From Candidatus Eisenbergiella intestinipullorum (GTDB lineage: Bacteria; Bacillota; Clostridia; Lachnospirales; Lachnospiraceae), in contig DWWH01000025.1 of assembly GCA_019119815.1 (NCBI GenBank), forward strand, positions 55,671 through 119,670: DNA of 64,000 bases, given 5' to 3'. A model generated the notes under the pieces. It did no database searches. It had not been told where the DNA came from and saw only the letters and a list, made by a program, of their open reading frames with translations. Within the stretch, counting starts at the first letter, position 1. Each line of letters opens with the position of its first letter. The translations under genes were made by a program, and so were the position numbers. Of the stretch, positions 9,678 to 17,311 are shown in pieces.

Positions 9678-9706
9678 TTGACATTTTGTATTGCGGAAAA
9701 TATACT
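9678..9706 (+). promoter_or_regulatory. sigma-A promoter of hisS-aspS
   Basis: TTGACA (9678-9683), a 17-base spacer and TATACT (9701-9706). Transcription would start near 9713, leaving a leader of about 165 bases before hisS. Confidence 0.8.
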
Positions 9707-9768
9707 GGTATGCGGACAGGTAGAAAAAGTAAGATCGGAACAGATTTGACAGCCGGATCCATGCGGCT

Positions 9769-9877
9769 GGCTGTTTGTGCGGGAGCGTCACAGACAGCCC
9801 TGATGGCAGAAGGGAAAGAGACGCAGTGTTCACCCTGCCGCAGCAAAGCTCTGCTACGCTTCAGAATGGAGATTATC
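9769..9877 (+). promoter_or_regulatory. hisS leader: hairpin with SD-complementary loop
   Basis: An 11-bp stem (9769-9779 with 9789-9799, one G-T wobble) presents the loop CGGGAGCGT (9780-9788). ACGCTTCAG (9856-9864), immediately before the SD in AATGGAGATT, can pair with this loop at 8 of 9 positions counting one wobble. The layout matches the leaders of rlmB and the decarboxylase gene. No T-box motif is present, although hisS leaders in Firmicutes often carry one. Confidence 0.55.
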
Positions 9878-11137
9878 ATGGCACTCAGCAAAAAGCCGGT
9901 CACCGGCATGAAGGACATCCTTCCCGCGGAGATGGAGATCCGGGATTACTGCATCAGCGTGATCAAGGATACCTACGCGAAGTTTGGTTTTACATCCATA
10001 GAGACTCCCTGTGTGGAGAACATCGCCAACCTGACGAACAAACAGGGCGGTGACAATGAAAAACTGATTTTCAAGATCCTGAAGAGAGGAGAAAAGCTGA
10101 ATCTGGAAACGGCGCAGAGCGAAGCCGATCTGGTGGACGGCGGGCTTCGGTACGATCTGACCGTGCCGCTGTGCCGGTTCTATTCCAACAACGCGAACAA
10201 TCTGCCCAACCCCTTCAAGGCGCTTCAGATGGGAAATGTATGGCGCGCGGACCGGCCGCAGCGGGGAAGATACCGCCAGTTCATGCAGTGCGACATCGAC
10301 ATCCTGGGCGAGCCCTCCAACCTGGCGGAGATCGAGCTGATTCTGGCCACCACCACCACACTGGGACGGCTGGGATTTAAAAATTTCCAGATCCGCATCA
10401 ACGAGCGCAGAATTCTGAAGGCCATGGCCGCTTACAGCGGCTTTCCGGAGGAGAGCTTCGATACGGTGTTCATCATCCTGGACAAGATGGACAAGATCGG
10501 AAAAGACGGAGTGGCACAGGAGCTTCGGGAGAGCGGTTTCGATCCCGCCGGTGTGGAAAAGTACCTGTCTCTCTTTGAATCGCTGGAGCAGGCGGAGAAC
10601 GGACTGGAGTGGCTGAAGGAAACGCTGGGAGAGACGCTGGAGAGCGGCGTGATCGAGAATCTGCAGGAGATCGTGGAGAGCGTGACGCAGACGAAGGCCG
10701 CCGATTTTGAGATGGTGTTTGATCCCACCCTGGTGCGCGGCATGTCCTATTATACCGGAACCATTTTTGAAATCGCCATTCCGGAATTCGGCGGAAGCTG
10801 CGGAGGCGGCGGAAGATATGACAAGATGGTCGGAAAATTTACCGGAAAGGACGTTCCGGCCTGCGGCTTTTCCATCGGCTTTGAGCGGATCATCCTGCTT
10901 CTGATGGAGCAGGGCTTTCAGATCCCGGACCGCCCGAAGAAAAAGGTGTTCCTGATTGAAAAGGGCGTATCCGGAAAAGCCCTTGCGGACTGCATCGCCA
11001 GGGCGCAGAAGGAGCGGGAGACCGGTACGCAGGTGCTGGTGGCCCGGATGAACAAGAACAAGAAATTCCAGAAGGAACAGCTCATGAAAGAGGGCTGGGA
11101 GGAATTTCAGGAGTTTTACAGGGAACCTCTGAAATAG
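9878..11137 (+). CDS. hisS: histidyl-tRNA synthetase
   Basis: Class II synthetase charging tRNA-His in the cytoplasm, 419 residues. Motif 2 lies in GNVWRADRPQRGRYRQF, the histidine-specific loop in RGMSYYTGTIFEI, and the glycine-rich CGGGGRYD segment follows; a C-terminal anticodon-binding domain closes the protein. I chose ATG 9878 because the SD (TGGAG) ends 6 bases before it; ATG 9866 would overlap that SD. It forms an operon with aspS, 90 bases downstream, as in many Firmicutes, under the promoter at 9678. Confidence 0.95.
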   Translation: MALSKKPVTGMKDILPAEMEIRDYCISVIKDTYAKFGFTSIETPCVENIANLTNKQGGDNEKLIFKILKRGEKLNLETAQSEADLVDGGLRYDLTVPLCRFYSNNANNLPNPFKALQMGNVWRADRPQRGRYRQFMQCDIDILGEPSNLAEIELILATTTTLGRLGFKNFQIRINERRILKAMAAYSGFPEESFDTVFIILDKMDKIGKDGVAQELRESGFDPAGVEKYLSLFESLEQAENGLEWLKETLGETLESGVIENLQEIVESVTQTKAADFEMVFDPTLVRGMSYYTGTIFEIAIPEFGGSCGGGGRYDKMVGKFTGKDVPACGFSIGFERIILLLMEQGFQIPDRPKKKVFLIEKGVSGKALADCIARAQKERETGTQVLVARMNKNKKFQKEQLMKEGWEEFQEFYREPLK

Positions 11138-11199
11138 GAAATTTTGCAGAAGGCCTTTTTGCAGGAGCATCCGGAAAAAGGTCATGAAAGATAAGAAGA

Positions 11200-11214
11200 G
11201 CCGCCCCGGGCGGC
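11200..11214 (+). other. GC palindrome next to the aspS Shine-Dalgarno
   Basis: GCCGCC-CCG-GGCGGC forms a tight 6-bp hairpin. It ends one base before AAAGGAG (11216-11222), the SD for ATG 11228. It belongs to the series of palindromes found just upstream of SDs in this window. Confidence 0.5.
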
Positions 11215-11227
11215 GAAAGGAGCAGAT

Positions 11228-13063
11228 ATGGCTGAATCAATGAAAGGCCTGAAGAGGACCCACAGGTGCGGAGAGCTTTCCGCAGCCAACGTGGGAGAGA
11301 CCGTCACCGTCATGGGATGGGTGGCAAAACAGAGAAACAAGGGTGGCATCATTTTCGTGGATTTAAGAGACCGTTCCGGCATCCTGCAGATCATCTTTGA
11401 AGAAGGCGATGTGGGAGAGGAAGGCTTCGCCAAGGCGGGAAGGCTGCGCAGCGAGTACGTGGCCGCCGTCACCGGACGGGTGGAGCGCCGCGCAGGGGCG
11501 GTGAATGAAAATCTGGCCACCGGTGAGATCGAGGTGCGCGCACAGTCCGTCCGCATCCTGTCCGAGGCGCTGACCCCGCCCTTCCCCATTGAAGAGGACT
11601 CCAAAACGAAGGAGGAGCTTCGCCTGAAATACCGTTACCTTGACTTAAGAAGGCCCGATCTGCAGAAAAAGATCATGTTAAGAAGCCGTATCACCATGGC
11701 GATCCGGGAATTCATGACGAAGGAAGGCTTTCTGGAGATCGAAACGCCCATGCTCACCAAGTCCACGCCGGAGGGAGCGAGAGACTATCTGGTGCCAAGC
11801 CGGGTGCATCCGGGCATGTTTTACGCCCTTCCCCAGTCGCCGCAGATTTTCAAGCAGCTGCTGATGTGTTCCGGTTATGACCGGTATTTCCAGATCGCCA
11901 GATGCTTCCGGGATGAGGACCTGCGCGCGGACCGTCAGCCGGAGTTCACGCAGGTGGACATGGAGCTGTCCTTCGTGGATCAGGAAGACGTGATGGAGGT
12001 CAATGAAAGGCTGATCAAATACATCTGCAGGGAGGCCATCGGCCTGGATGTGCAGCTGCCCCTGCGCAGAATGCCCTGGATCGAGGCCATGAACCGCTTC
12101 GGCTCCGACAAGCCGGATACCCGTTTCGGTCTGGAACTGAAGGATGTGTCCGAGGTGGTGAAGGGCTGCGGCTTCGGTGTGTTCACCTCTGCCCTGGAGG
12201 CCGGCGGCTCTGTGCGCGGCATCAATGTGAAGGGACAGGCCGGTATGCCCAGAAAGAAGATCGATTCCCTGGTGGAATACGCCAGAGGCTGCGGAGCGAA
12301 GGGGCTGGCCTACCTTTCCATCCAGCCGGATGGAAGCTACAAGTCCTCTTTTGCCAAGTTCATGACCGAAGAGGAGCTGAACGCTCTCGCGGCCGCCATG
12401 GAAGGAGAAAAGGGAGACCTGCTTCTTTTCGCAGCGGACAAGAATACCATCGTTTATAACGTGCTGGGCGGCCTGCGTCTGGAGCTGGGAAAACAGCTCG
12501 GCCTGATCGATGAAAAACGCTTTGACTTCCTGTGGGTGACCGAGTTCCCGCTCTTCGAGTGGAGCGAGGAGGAGAACCGTTACGTCGCCATGCATCATCC
12601 TTTCACCATGCCTGTGGAGGAGGATCTGGACCTGCTGGAGACCGATCCCGGAAAGATGCGCGCCAAGGCCTACGACATCGTGTTAAACGGCACGGAGCTG
12701 GGCGGCGGAAGTGTGAGAATTTCCGATGAAAACATTCAGGAGCGGATGTTTACGGCCCTCGGATTCAGTAAGGAAAGCGCCCATGAGCGCTTCGGCTTCC
12801 TGCTCGACGCCTTCAAATACGGCGTTCCGCCGCACGCCGGACTGGCCTACGGCCTGGACCGTCTGGTCATGCTTCTGACCGGCGCGGAGAGCATCCGTGA
12901 GGTCATCGCCTTCCCGAAGGTGAAGGATGCCTCCTGTCTGATGACGGAAGCGCCCAACGTGGTGGATGAAAAACAGCTGGAAGAGCTGGGAATCGCCATC
13001 GTGGCAAAGAAAGAGGCAGCGCCCGCCGGGGATGCCGCGGAGCAGACTTCGGCGCAGGAATAA
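11228..13063 (+). CDS. aspS: aspartyl-tRNA synthetase
   Basis: Bacterial-type class II AspRS of 611 residues. An N-terminal OB-fold anticodon-binding domain (about 10-110) is followed by motif 1 (EIETPMLTKSTPEGARDY), motif 2 (CFRDEDLRADRQPEFTQ), the bacterial GAD insertion domain, and motif 3 (GLAYGLDRLVMLL). The C-terminal ~25 residues are Ala/Glu-rich and probably disordered. A rho-independent terminator follows, so hisS-aspS appears to be a two-gene unit. I cannot tell from the sequence whether the enzyme discriminates tRNA-Asp from tRNA-Asn. Confidence 0.96.
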   Translation: MAESMKGLKRTHRCGELSAANVGETVTVMGWVAKQRNKGGIIFVDLRDRSGILQIIFEEGDVGEEGFAKAGRLRSEYVAAVTGRVERRAGAVNENLATGEIEVRAQSVRILSEALTPPFPIEEDSKTKEELRLKYRYLDLRRPDLQKKIMLRSRITMAIREFMTKEGFLEIETPMLTKSTPEGARDYLVPSRVHPGMFYALPQSPQIFKQLLMCSGYDRYFQIARCFRDEDLRADRQPEFTQVDMELSFVDQEDVMEVNERLIKYICREAIGLDVQLPLRRMPWIEAMNRFGSDKPDTRFGLELKDVSEVVKGCGFGVFTSALEAGGSVRGINVKGQAGMPRKKIDSLVEYARGCGAKGLAYLSIQPDGSYKSSFAKFMTEEELNALAAAMEGEKGDLLLFAADKNTIVYNVLGGLRLELGKQLGLIDEKRFDFLWVTEFPLFEWSEEENRYVAMHHPFTMPVEEDLDLLETDPGKMRAKAYDIVLNGTELGGGSVRISDENIQERMFTALGFSKESAHERFGFLLDAFKYGVPPHAGLAYGLDRLVMLLTGAESIREVIAFPKVKDASCLMTEAPNVVDEKQLEELGIAIVAKKEAAPAGDAAEQTSAQE

Positions 13064-13123
13064 GCTGTAAAAGGGCGGGCGGCGGAAGGAAGGGAATGGC
13101 CCGAAAATGACAGCTCGCTCATC

Positions 13124-13164
13124 ATGCGGTCTGTGCGCACGTGCACAGGCCGCATACTTTTTTG
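13124..13164 (+). terminator. rho-independent terminator after aspS
   Basis: A 13-bp stem (13124-13136 with 13143-13155, one T-G pair) is followed by six T residues. A second copy of GACCGCATACTTTTT follows at about 13170-13185 and can pair with the same left arm, giving a double terminator. Confidence 0.8.
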
Positions 13165-13390
13165 TGCACAGACCGCATACTTTTTATTCTTGTATATGCC
13201 GGACTTCCATGTTATTATCTTTACAGGCATAAATTTTCTTACAGGGCCGTTCGGCCGATCTGTCAGGACAGAGAACATCTGTCCATTCTGACATCATTTC
13301 AGAAACTCTATGCTGAATCTATTTACCCCATGAAACGTTTACAGACCGGCAGGAGCGACTGAAAGGAAAACGCGGCTCCTGGAGAAATAT

Positions 13391-14035
13391 GTGAATGAAC
13401 GGGGAAAATCTCTGTATTCCTCCGCGCTGGTCCGTCTTCCGGAGCCGCGGTTCGTGGTTTTTTACAACGGCCTGAGGAAAGCGGAGGACGACATGACCCT
13501 GAAGCTGTCGGATTCTTTTGAAAGAAAAGAAGGAGAACCGGCACTTGAGCTGAAGGTGAGGCTTCTGAACATCAATCAGGGATCGAATCCGGAGCTGATG
13601 AAAAGGTGCCGGACGCTCCGGGAATACAGCGAATTTGTGGCCCGTGTCAGGAAGTGTGTGAAAGAAGAGGCATCTCTGGTGGATGCGGTGGAAAGAGCTG
13701 TGACGGAATGTATCCGGGAGGGAATTCTGGAAGAATTCCTTCGCAGTCAGAGGTCGGAGGTGGTAGCCATGTCAATCTTGGAGTATGACCGGGAGGAAGA
13801 ACTGAAAAAGCTGCGGGACGCGGAATATGAAAATGGAAAGACGGATGGAAGAGCAGAAGGAAAAGCGGAAGCTCTTCTTTTGATTCTGGAATTCCGATGG
13901 AAGGTTCTCGGATGGCTGAAGGCGCGTATTTTTCAGGAAACAGACGCGCCTTGTCTGGAAAGCTGGATGAAGGAAGCAATGCGCGCCGGGACGCTGGAGG
14001 ACTTTCTGGAAAAAACAGGGCTGTCGGAGAACTGA
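13391..14035 (+). pseudogene. Rpn/PD-(D/E)XK transposase-like remnant, 5' truncated
   Basis: The 214 residues match the C-terminal part of the Rpn/YhgA-like putative transposase/nuclease family common in Clostridia. Recognisable stretches are RFVVFYNG, LKVRLLNINQGSNPELM and ILEYDREEELKKLRD. The same frame stays open upstream to a stop at 13331 and still reads family-like sequence (RLLEKYVNERGKSLYSS) before the GTG at 13391. The N-terminal nuclease core, about 100 residues, is missing and there is no SD. I read it as a decaying fragment lying between the aspS terminator and the decarboxylase gene. Confidence 0.65.
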
Positions 14036-14070
14036 GAAAAGGGCAGAAAGATTCCACGGACTTTAGGTGG

Positions 14071-15516
14071 TTACGCTGATACCGCTTCCGGCTGGATGTT
14101 CCCCATATGTTCCAGCGGGCGGTTCAGAAGGGCAATGGTGCAGCGGATATCCTCCTCATCGGTTTCCGGGTTGGGGGTACACATGCGGAGGACTTTTTTT
14201 CCATTCAGCTGGGTGGTCAGGATCTGCGCGTAGCCGGTGTCGGAAAGCTCTCTGGCAAGCTGCACGTTCAGGGCATCACATTCCTGATCGGAAAGTCCTT
14301 TGGGCGCATAACGGAAGCAGACCACGCCCTGTCCGGCGGGGGAGACGATCTCCCATCCCGGATATTTCAGAATTTCTTCCTGGGCAAACTCTGCCATCCG
14401 GCAGCCGTGATCGATCATTTCTCCGAACCGGTCTGTTCCCACAATCTGCAGGGTGGTCCACAGCTTGAGCGCACGGGCGGGGCGGGTGAGTTCCGGCCCC
14501 AGATCCCAGAAATCGGGCAGGCTTCCCTCCGTTTTCGCATCCTCCAGGTATTCCGGATGGGTGGAAAAGCTGCGAAGCAGTGCTTTCTGATCACGTACCA
14601 GAACCACGCTGCAGCCGTAAGTCTGCATCATCCATTTATGCGCATCCCAGCTGATGCTGTCGGAAAGTTCAATCCCCGAAAGCAGCAGCCGTCCCTGCCC
14701 GGACAAAAGCAGGGATGCGCCGTAAGCGCCGCCCACATGCATCCAGAGATCAAAACGGCGGCAGATACCGGCGATTTTCTCAAGCGGATCAATGCTTCCC
14801 GTGTTGGTGGTTCCGGCGGTGGCAACCACAGCGAAAGGACGCAGGCCTGCCGCCAGATCCTTTCTGATCGTCCGTTCCAGGGCATCAGTGTCCATGCGGA
14901 AGGCGGCATCCGAGGGAAGAATGCGGATCTGTTCCGGACAGAAGCCGATGATATGAAGGGCTCTGGCCACGGAGGAATGGGTCTGATCGGAAAGATAGGC
15001 GACCGCGGCCTTTCGCTCCTGCGGCATGAGCTTTGCATCCCTTGCGGCGGTGAGCGCGGTCAGATTTGCCATGGAGCCGCCGGAGACGAAGAGACCTCCG
15101 CAGGTATCCGGATAACCGGCAAGGCTGCCCATCCATTCGACGAGTCTGCGTTCAATGCGTCCGGCTCCGGGCGCGTTTGCCCAGCAGCCCGCGTGATGGT
15201 CAAAGGCGCCGGTCATCAGATCGCCCATCCAGGAATAGGGGGAGACCGGACTTGGCACGCAGGCAAAGCAGCGCGGATGCTGCACCAGCGCGCCGGAGGA
15301 GCAGATGGCTTTGATTTCCTCAAATACTTCCTCCGCCGGCCGCCCTGCGGATGGAAGAACTTCTTTAAAAGCGGAATCTTTCTCCCTGCCGGATGCCGGA
15401 TCACTTTGGGTGACCACCTTCTGCGTTTTCATATCCCGGTAAAAGGTAAGGGCGGAATCCAGAAAGCTCTTTATCCATTCCCCTGCCTGTCGGATGTTTT
15501 CCTGTCTGTCTCTCAT
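14071..15516 (-). CDS. group II PLP-dependent decarboxylase family protein (aromatic-amino-acid-decarboxylase-like)
   Basis: A fold-type I PLP enzyme of 481 residues, similar to aromatic L-amino-acid/tryptophan decarboxylases. The Schiff-base Lys is Lys294 in SWDAHKWM; SGGSMANLTAL binds the PLP phosphate; TAGTTNTGSID is also present. The segment that normally reads H-V-D-x-A-Y is HVGGAYG here: the Asp that contacts the PLP pyridine nitrogen is Gly262. Activity may therefore be altered or lost. The start is ATG 15516, with GGAGG 5 bases upstream; an upstream in-frame ATG (15528) lies within that SD. The gene is divergent from a LysR regulator. The substrate cannot be called. Confidence 0.8.
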   Translation of the reverse strand: MRDRQENIRQAGEWIKSFLDSALTFYRDMKTQKVVTQSDPASGREKDSAFKEVLPSAGRPAEEVFEEIKAICSSGALVQHPRCFACVPSPVSPYSWMGDLMTGAFDHHAGCWANAPGAGRIERRLVEWMGSLAGYPDTCGGLFVSGGSMANLTALTAARDAKLMPQERKAAVAYLSDQTHSSVARALHIIGFCPEQIRILPSDAAFRMDTDALERTIRKDLAAGLRPFAVVATAGTTNTGSIDPLEKIAGICRRFDLWMHVGGAYGASLLLSGQGRLLLSGIELSDSISWDAHKWMMQTYGCSVVLVRDQKALLRSFSTHPEYLEDAKTEGSLPDFWDLGPELTRPARALKLWTTLQIVGTDRFGEMIDHGCRMAEFAQEEILKYPGWEIVSPAGQGVVCFRYAPKGLSDQECDALNVQLARELSDTGYAQILTTQLNGKKVLRMCTPNPETDEEDIRCTIALLNRPLEHMGNIQPEAVSA

Positions 15517-15518
15517 TG

Positions 15519-15675
15519 AAACCTCCATTCCGGAGCGTAAGCGACGAGGCGAAGAGAAATCGCGAATGCGATTTCTCTGATGCCATCATGGCAATTTGTG
15601 ACGCTCCGGCACAAATTGTCGTGTAAAAAAATAAGTCATCGGACTTATTTTTTACACTAACCTCCATTCCGGAGC
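15519..15675 (-). promoter_or_regulatory. decarboxylase-gene leader: hairpin array between duplicated SD segments
   Basis: In plus-strand coordinates, AACCTCCATTCCGGAGC occurs at 15520-15536 (at the start codon) and again at 15659-15675. Between the copies are three hairpins. The first is 15554-15577 (10-bp stem, loop GAAT). The second is 15592-15618 (9-bp stem CAATTTGTG/CACAAATTG). The third is 15621-15657 (AAATAAGTC/GACTTATTT core, loop ATCG). On the transcript the second loop reads CCGGAGCGT and is complementary over 9 of 9 bases to the ACGCTCCGG just before the SD. Confidence 0.65.
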
Positions 15676-15711
15676 CTGCGCTGGCCTTGTCCCCCGCAGG
15701 CTCCGCATTTC

Positions 15712-15740
15712 TTGACTTTTTCTGATGGGTATTGTACGAT
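15712..15740 (+). promoter_or_regulatory. candidate lysR promoter
   Basis: TTGACT (15712-15717), a 17-base spacer and TACGAT (15735-15740). It overlaps the opposing decarboxylase promoter, so the two would compete for polymerase. Confidence 0.45.
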
Positions 15741-15759
15741 TCTTTTATCTATTTGTAAA
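15731..15759 (-). promoter_or_regulatory. promoter of the decarboxylase gene
   Basis: On the minus strand, TTTACA (15759-15754), a 17-base spacer and TACAAT (15736-15731). The start point would be near 15724, giving a leader of about 208 bases that carries the hairpin array. Confidence 0.6.
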
Positions 15760-15760
15760 A

Positions 15761-15786
15761 TTCATGATTTTTATAAATTGCATGAA
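15761..15786. promoter_or_regulatory. inverted repeat, possible LysR operator
   Basis: TTCATG (15761-15766) and CATGAA (15781-15786) flank 14 AT-rich bases. The repeat lies just upstream of the -35 of the decarboxylase promoter, where a LysR-type activator would bind. The assignment is from position and symmetry only. Confidence 0.4.
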
Positions 15787-15809
15787 AAATTTTAATGATT
15801 ATGGAGGAT

Positions 15810-15976
15810 GCCGCCTGCGGCGGCAGGAGCAGGGCTTTGCTGTGCTTCGGCATGGAGGGAAGATTGAAAAATAAGCCTGATGGCTTATTTTTCAATCGGC
15901 AGTTTTGCGCCGAAGCACAAAACTGCTGTGATCGCAGAGTGGCCTCAGCGTAGAACGCTTTGGCATGGAGGAAAAA
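15810..15976 (+). promoter_or_regulatory. lysR leader: hairpin array with SD-complementary loop
   Basis: The parts in order are a GCCGCC-TGC-GGCGGC palindrome (15810-15824), a first SD segment GCTTCGGCATGGAGG (15844-15858), a perfect 16-bp hairpin with AAATAAGCC core and TGAT loop (15862-15897), a 9-bp hairpin (15899-15926) with GCCGAAGC in its loop, and a second SD segment GCTTTGGCATGGAGG (15957-15971) before ATG 15977. The loop pairs with both SD segments: 10 of 10 bases including flanks with the first, and 8 bp with one G-U with the second. Confidence 0.65.
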
Positions 15977-16915
15977 ATGGAGATCAGGAATCTGACCGCA
16001 TTTGTGCGGGTGGCGGAACTGCAGAGCTTTTCCAGGGCGGCGGAACAGCTGGGATATTCCCAGTCTGCGGTTACAGTACAGATCCGCCAGCTGGAGCAGG
16101 AGCTGGGAACGCTTCTGTTTGAACGGATCGGCAGGCATGTCCGCCTGACGGAGGAGGGGGAAGCATTTCTGGAACGGGCTGTCGCCGTGCTGCGGGCGGT
16201 GCAGGAAGCGGAAAACGCAGGAAAAGGAAGAAGGAAGGGCGGCGGAAAGCTGCGCATCGGAACGGCGGAATCTCTGCTGATCAGCGTTCTTCCACCGGTT
16301 TTTGTGGAGTTCGGACGCAGATGCCCCGGCGCCATTCTGTCCACCAGAACCGCGCCTGTGGAGAAGCTGTTTGAAATGGTGCGGCAGAATGAGATCGACC
16401 TTCTGTATTTCCTGGATCGGAAAACGGATTTCCCGGAGTGGATCAAGATGGCGGAGCATCGGGAAAGGGCCGTATTCGTGGCTTCATCCGCCCATCCGCT
16501 GGCTAAGGAGAGGCACATCAGCGTGGAGCGGCTTTTAAAGGAGCCGCTGGTTCTGACGGAGCGGGGGATCAGCTATCGATACGAGCTGGAGCAGGCGCTG
16601 GCGACGGACGGCATCGCGCTGGAGCCGTTCCTGGAAACGGGAAATACGGACGTGATCACCCGGCTGGTGCGGGAGAACAGAGGCGTTTCCTTCTTGCCGG
16701 AATTCGTGGTGAGGGAGGATCTGGAGAGCGGAAGACTGACGGAGCTTTCCGTGGACTGTCCGCAGATCGAGCTGTTCAGCCAGCTTGTTTACCACAGAAA
16801 CAAGCTGGTCACGCCGCAGATGGAGCTGTTTATCCGGCTGCTGGAGGAACGGATTTCGAAAAAGCCACTGGGATCGGGGGTTGACAAAACAGCGTTTCCT
16901 GCATATCCTGTATAG
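15977..16915 (+). CDS. LysR family transcriptional regulator
   Basis: LysR-type regulator of 312 residues. An N-terminal winged helix-turn-helix (FVRVAELQSFSRAAEQLGYSQSAVT) is followed by a co-inducer-binding domain typical of the family from about residue 90. ATG 15977 has GGAGG at 5-base spacing; ATG 15965 lies inside that SD region and is unlikely. It is divergent from the decarboxylase gene and lies upstream of the Cys operon. Regulation of the divergent gene is the usual arrangement; control of cysteine synthesis (CysB/CmbR-like) is a second possibility. The inducer is unknown. Confidence 0.88.
   Translation: MEIRNLTAFVRVAELQSFSRAAEQLGYSQSAVTVQIRQLEQELGTLLFERIGRHVRLTEEGEAFLERAVAVLRAVQEAENAGKGRRKGGGKLRIGTAESLLISVLPPVFVEFGRRCPGAILSTRTAPVEKLFEMVRQNEIDLLYFLDRKTDFPEWIKMAEHRERAVFVASSAHPLAKERHISVERLLKEPLVLTERGISYRYELEQALATDGIALEPFLETGNTDVITRLVRENRGVSFLPEFVVREDLESGRLTELSVDCPQIELFSQLVYHRNKLVTPQMELFIRLLEERISKKPLGSGVDKTAFPAYPV
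16881..16909 (+). promoter_or_regulatory. promoter of the T-box-cysE operon
   Basis: TTGACA (16881-16886), a 17-base spacer and TATCCT (16904-16909). It lies inside the 3' end of lysR and would start transcription about 20 bases before T-box stem I. Confidence 0.6.
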
Positions 16916-16934
16916 TAGATTGGAAAAAGGCTTG

Positions 16935-17190
16935 GAACGGAAGAAAACAGTCCATCATCCGGCCGCAGAGAGGGAATGTCACCGGCTGAAAGCATTCCCG
17001 GCGCGTAAGGACTGAAGTGCATCCGGGAGCCGGTCCGGCGAAGAGGAGTCAGTCCTGTACAGCCGGATCCGTTCTGCGCTCGTTACGCGCATCAAGTGCA
17101 GAAGGAAGGAGTTTTCTGACCTTCTGAACCGGAGTGGAACCGCGGCCCTGCCGTCTTCGGAGTATCGGAGACGGCAGGGCCGTTCTTTCA
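16935..17190 (+). promoter_or_regulatory. T-box leader, Cys specifier
   Basis: A T-box riboswitch sensing uncharged tRNA. Stem I is closed by GAACGG (16935-16940) and CCGTTC (17069-17074) and contains the conserved AGAGAG and GGCTGAAAG elements. The specifier is TGC (17018-17020, in GAAGTGCATC), which fits tRNA-Cys and the cysE-cysS genes downstream. The T-box sequence GGAGTGGAACCGCGG is at 17131-17145. The terminator pairs 17144-17156 with 17169-17181 and is followed by TTCTTTC. High charged tRNA-Cys should give termination, low charging readthrough. Confidence 0.9.
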
Positions 17191-17310
17191 TGATTGAAAT
17201 GCTGCCTGCGGCAGCAAGGAGGAGGCCGGCAGGAACTAAGGTTCCTGCCAAAGAACGGCTGGCGCCGTTCTTTTATGATTGAAATGCTGCCTGCGGCAGC
17301 AAGGAGGAGG
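17180..17310 (+). repeat. 46-bp direct repeat carrying an SD, flanking two hairpins
   Basis: Positions 17180-17225 and 17265-17310 are identical except for one base. Each copy contains ATGATTGAAAT, the palindrome GCTGCCTGCGGCAGC and AAGGAGGAGG. Only the second is followed by a start codon. Between them are a 9-bp hairpin with TAAG loop (17228-17249) and a 10-bp stem AAAGAACGGC/GCCGTTCTTT (17250-17273), the latter a possible second terminator after the T-box. Confidence 0.8.
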
Positions 17311-17311
17311 T

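Noticed and set aside
9707..9877. T-box in the hisS leader
   Set aside because: A T-box is common in this position, but the GGTGGNACCGCG-type sequence and the specifier stem are absent. The only T-box found is upstream of cysE.
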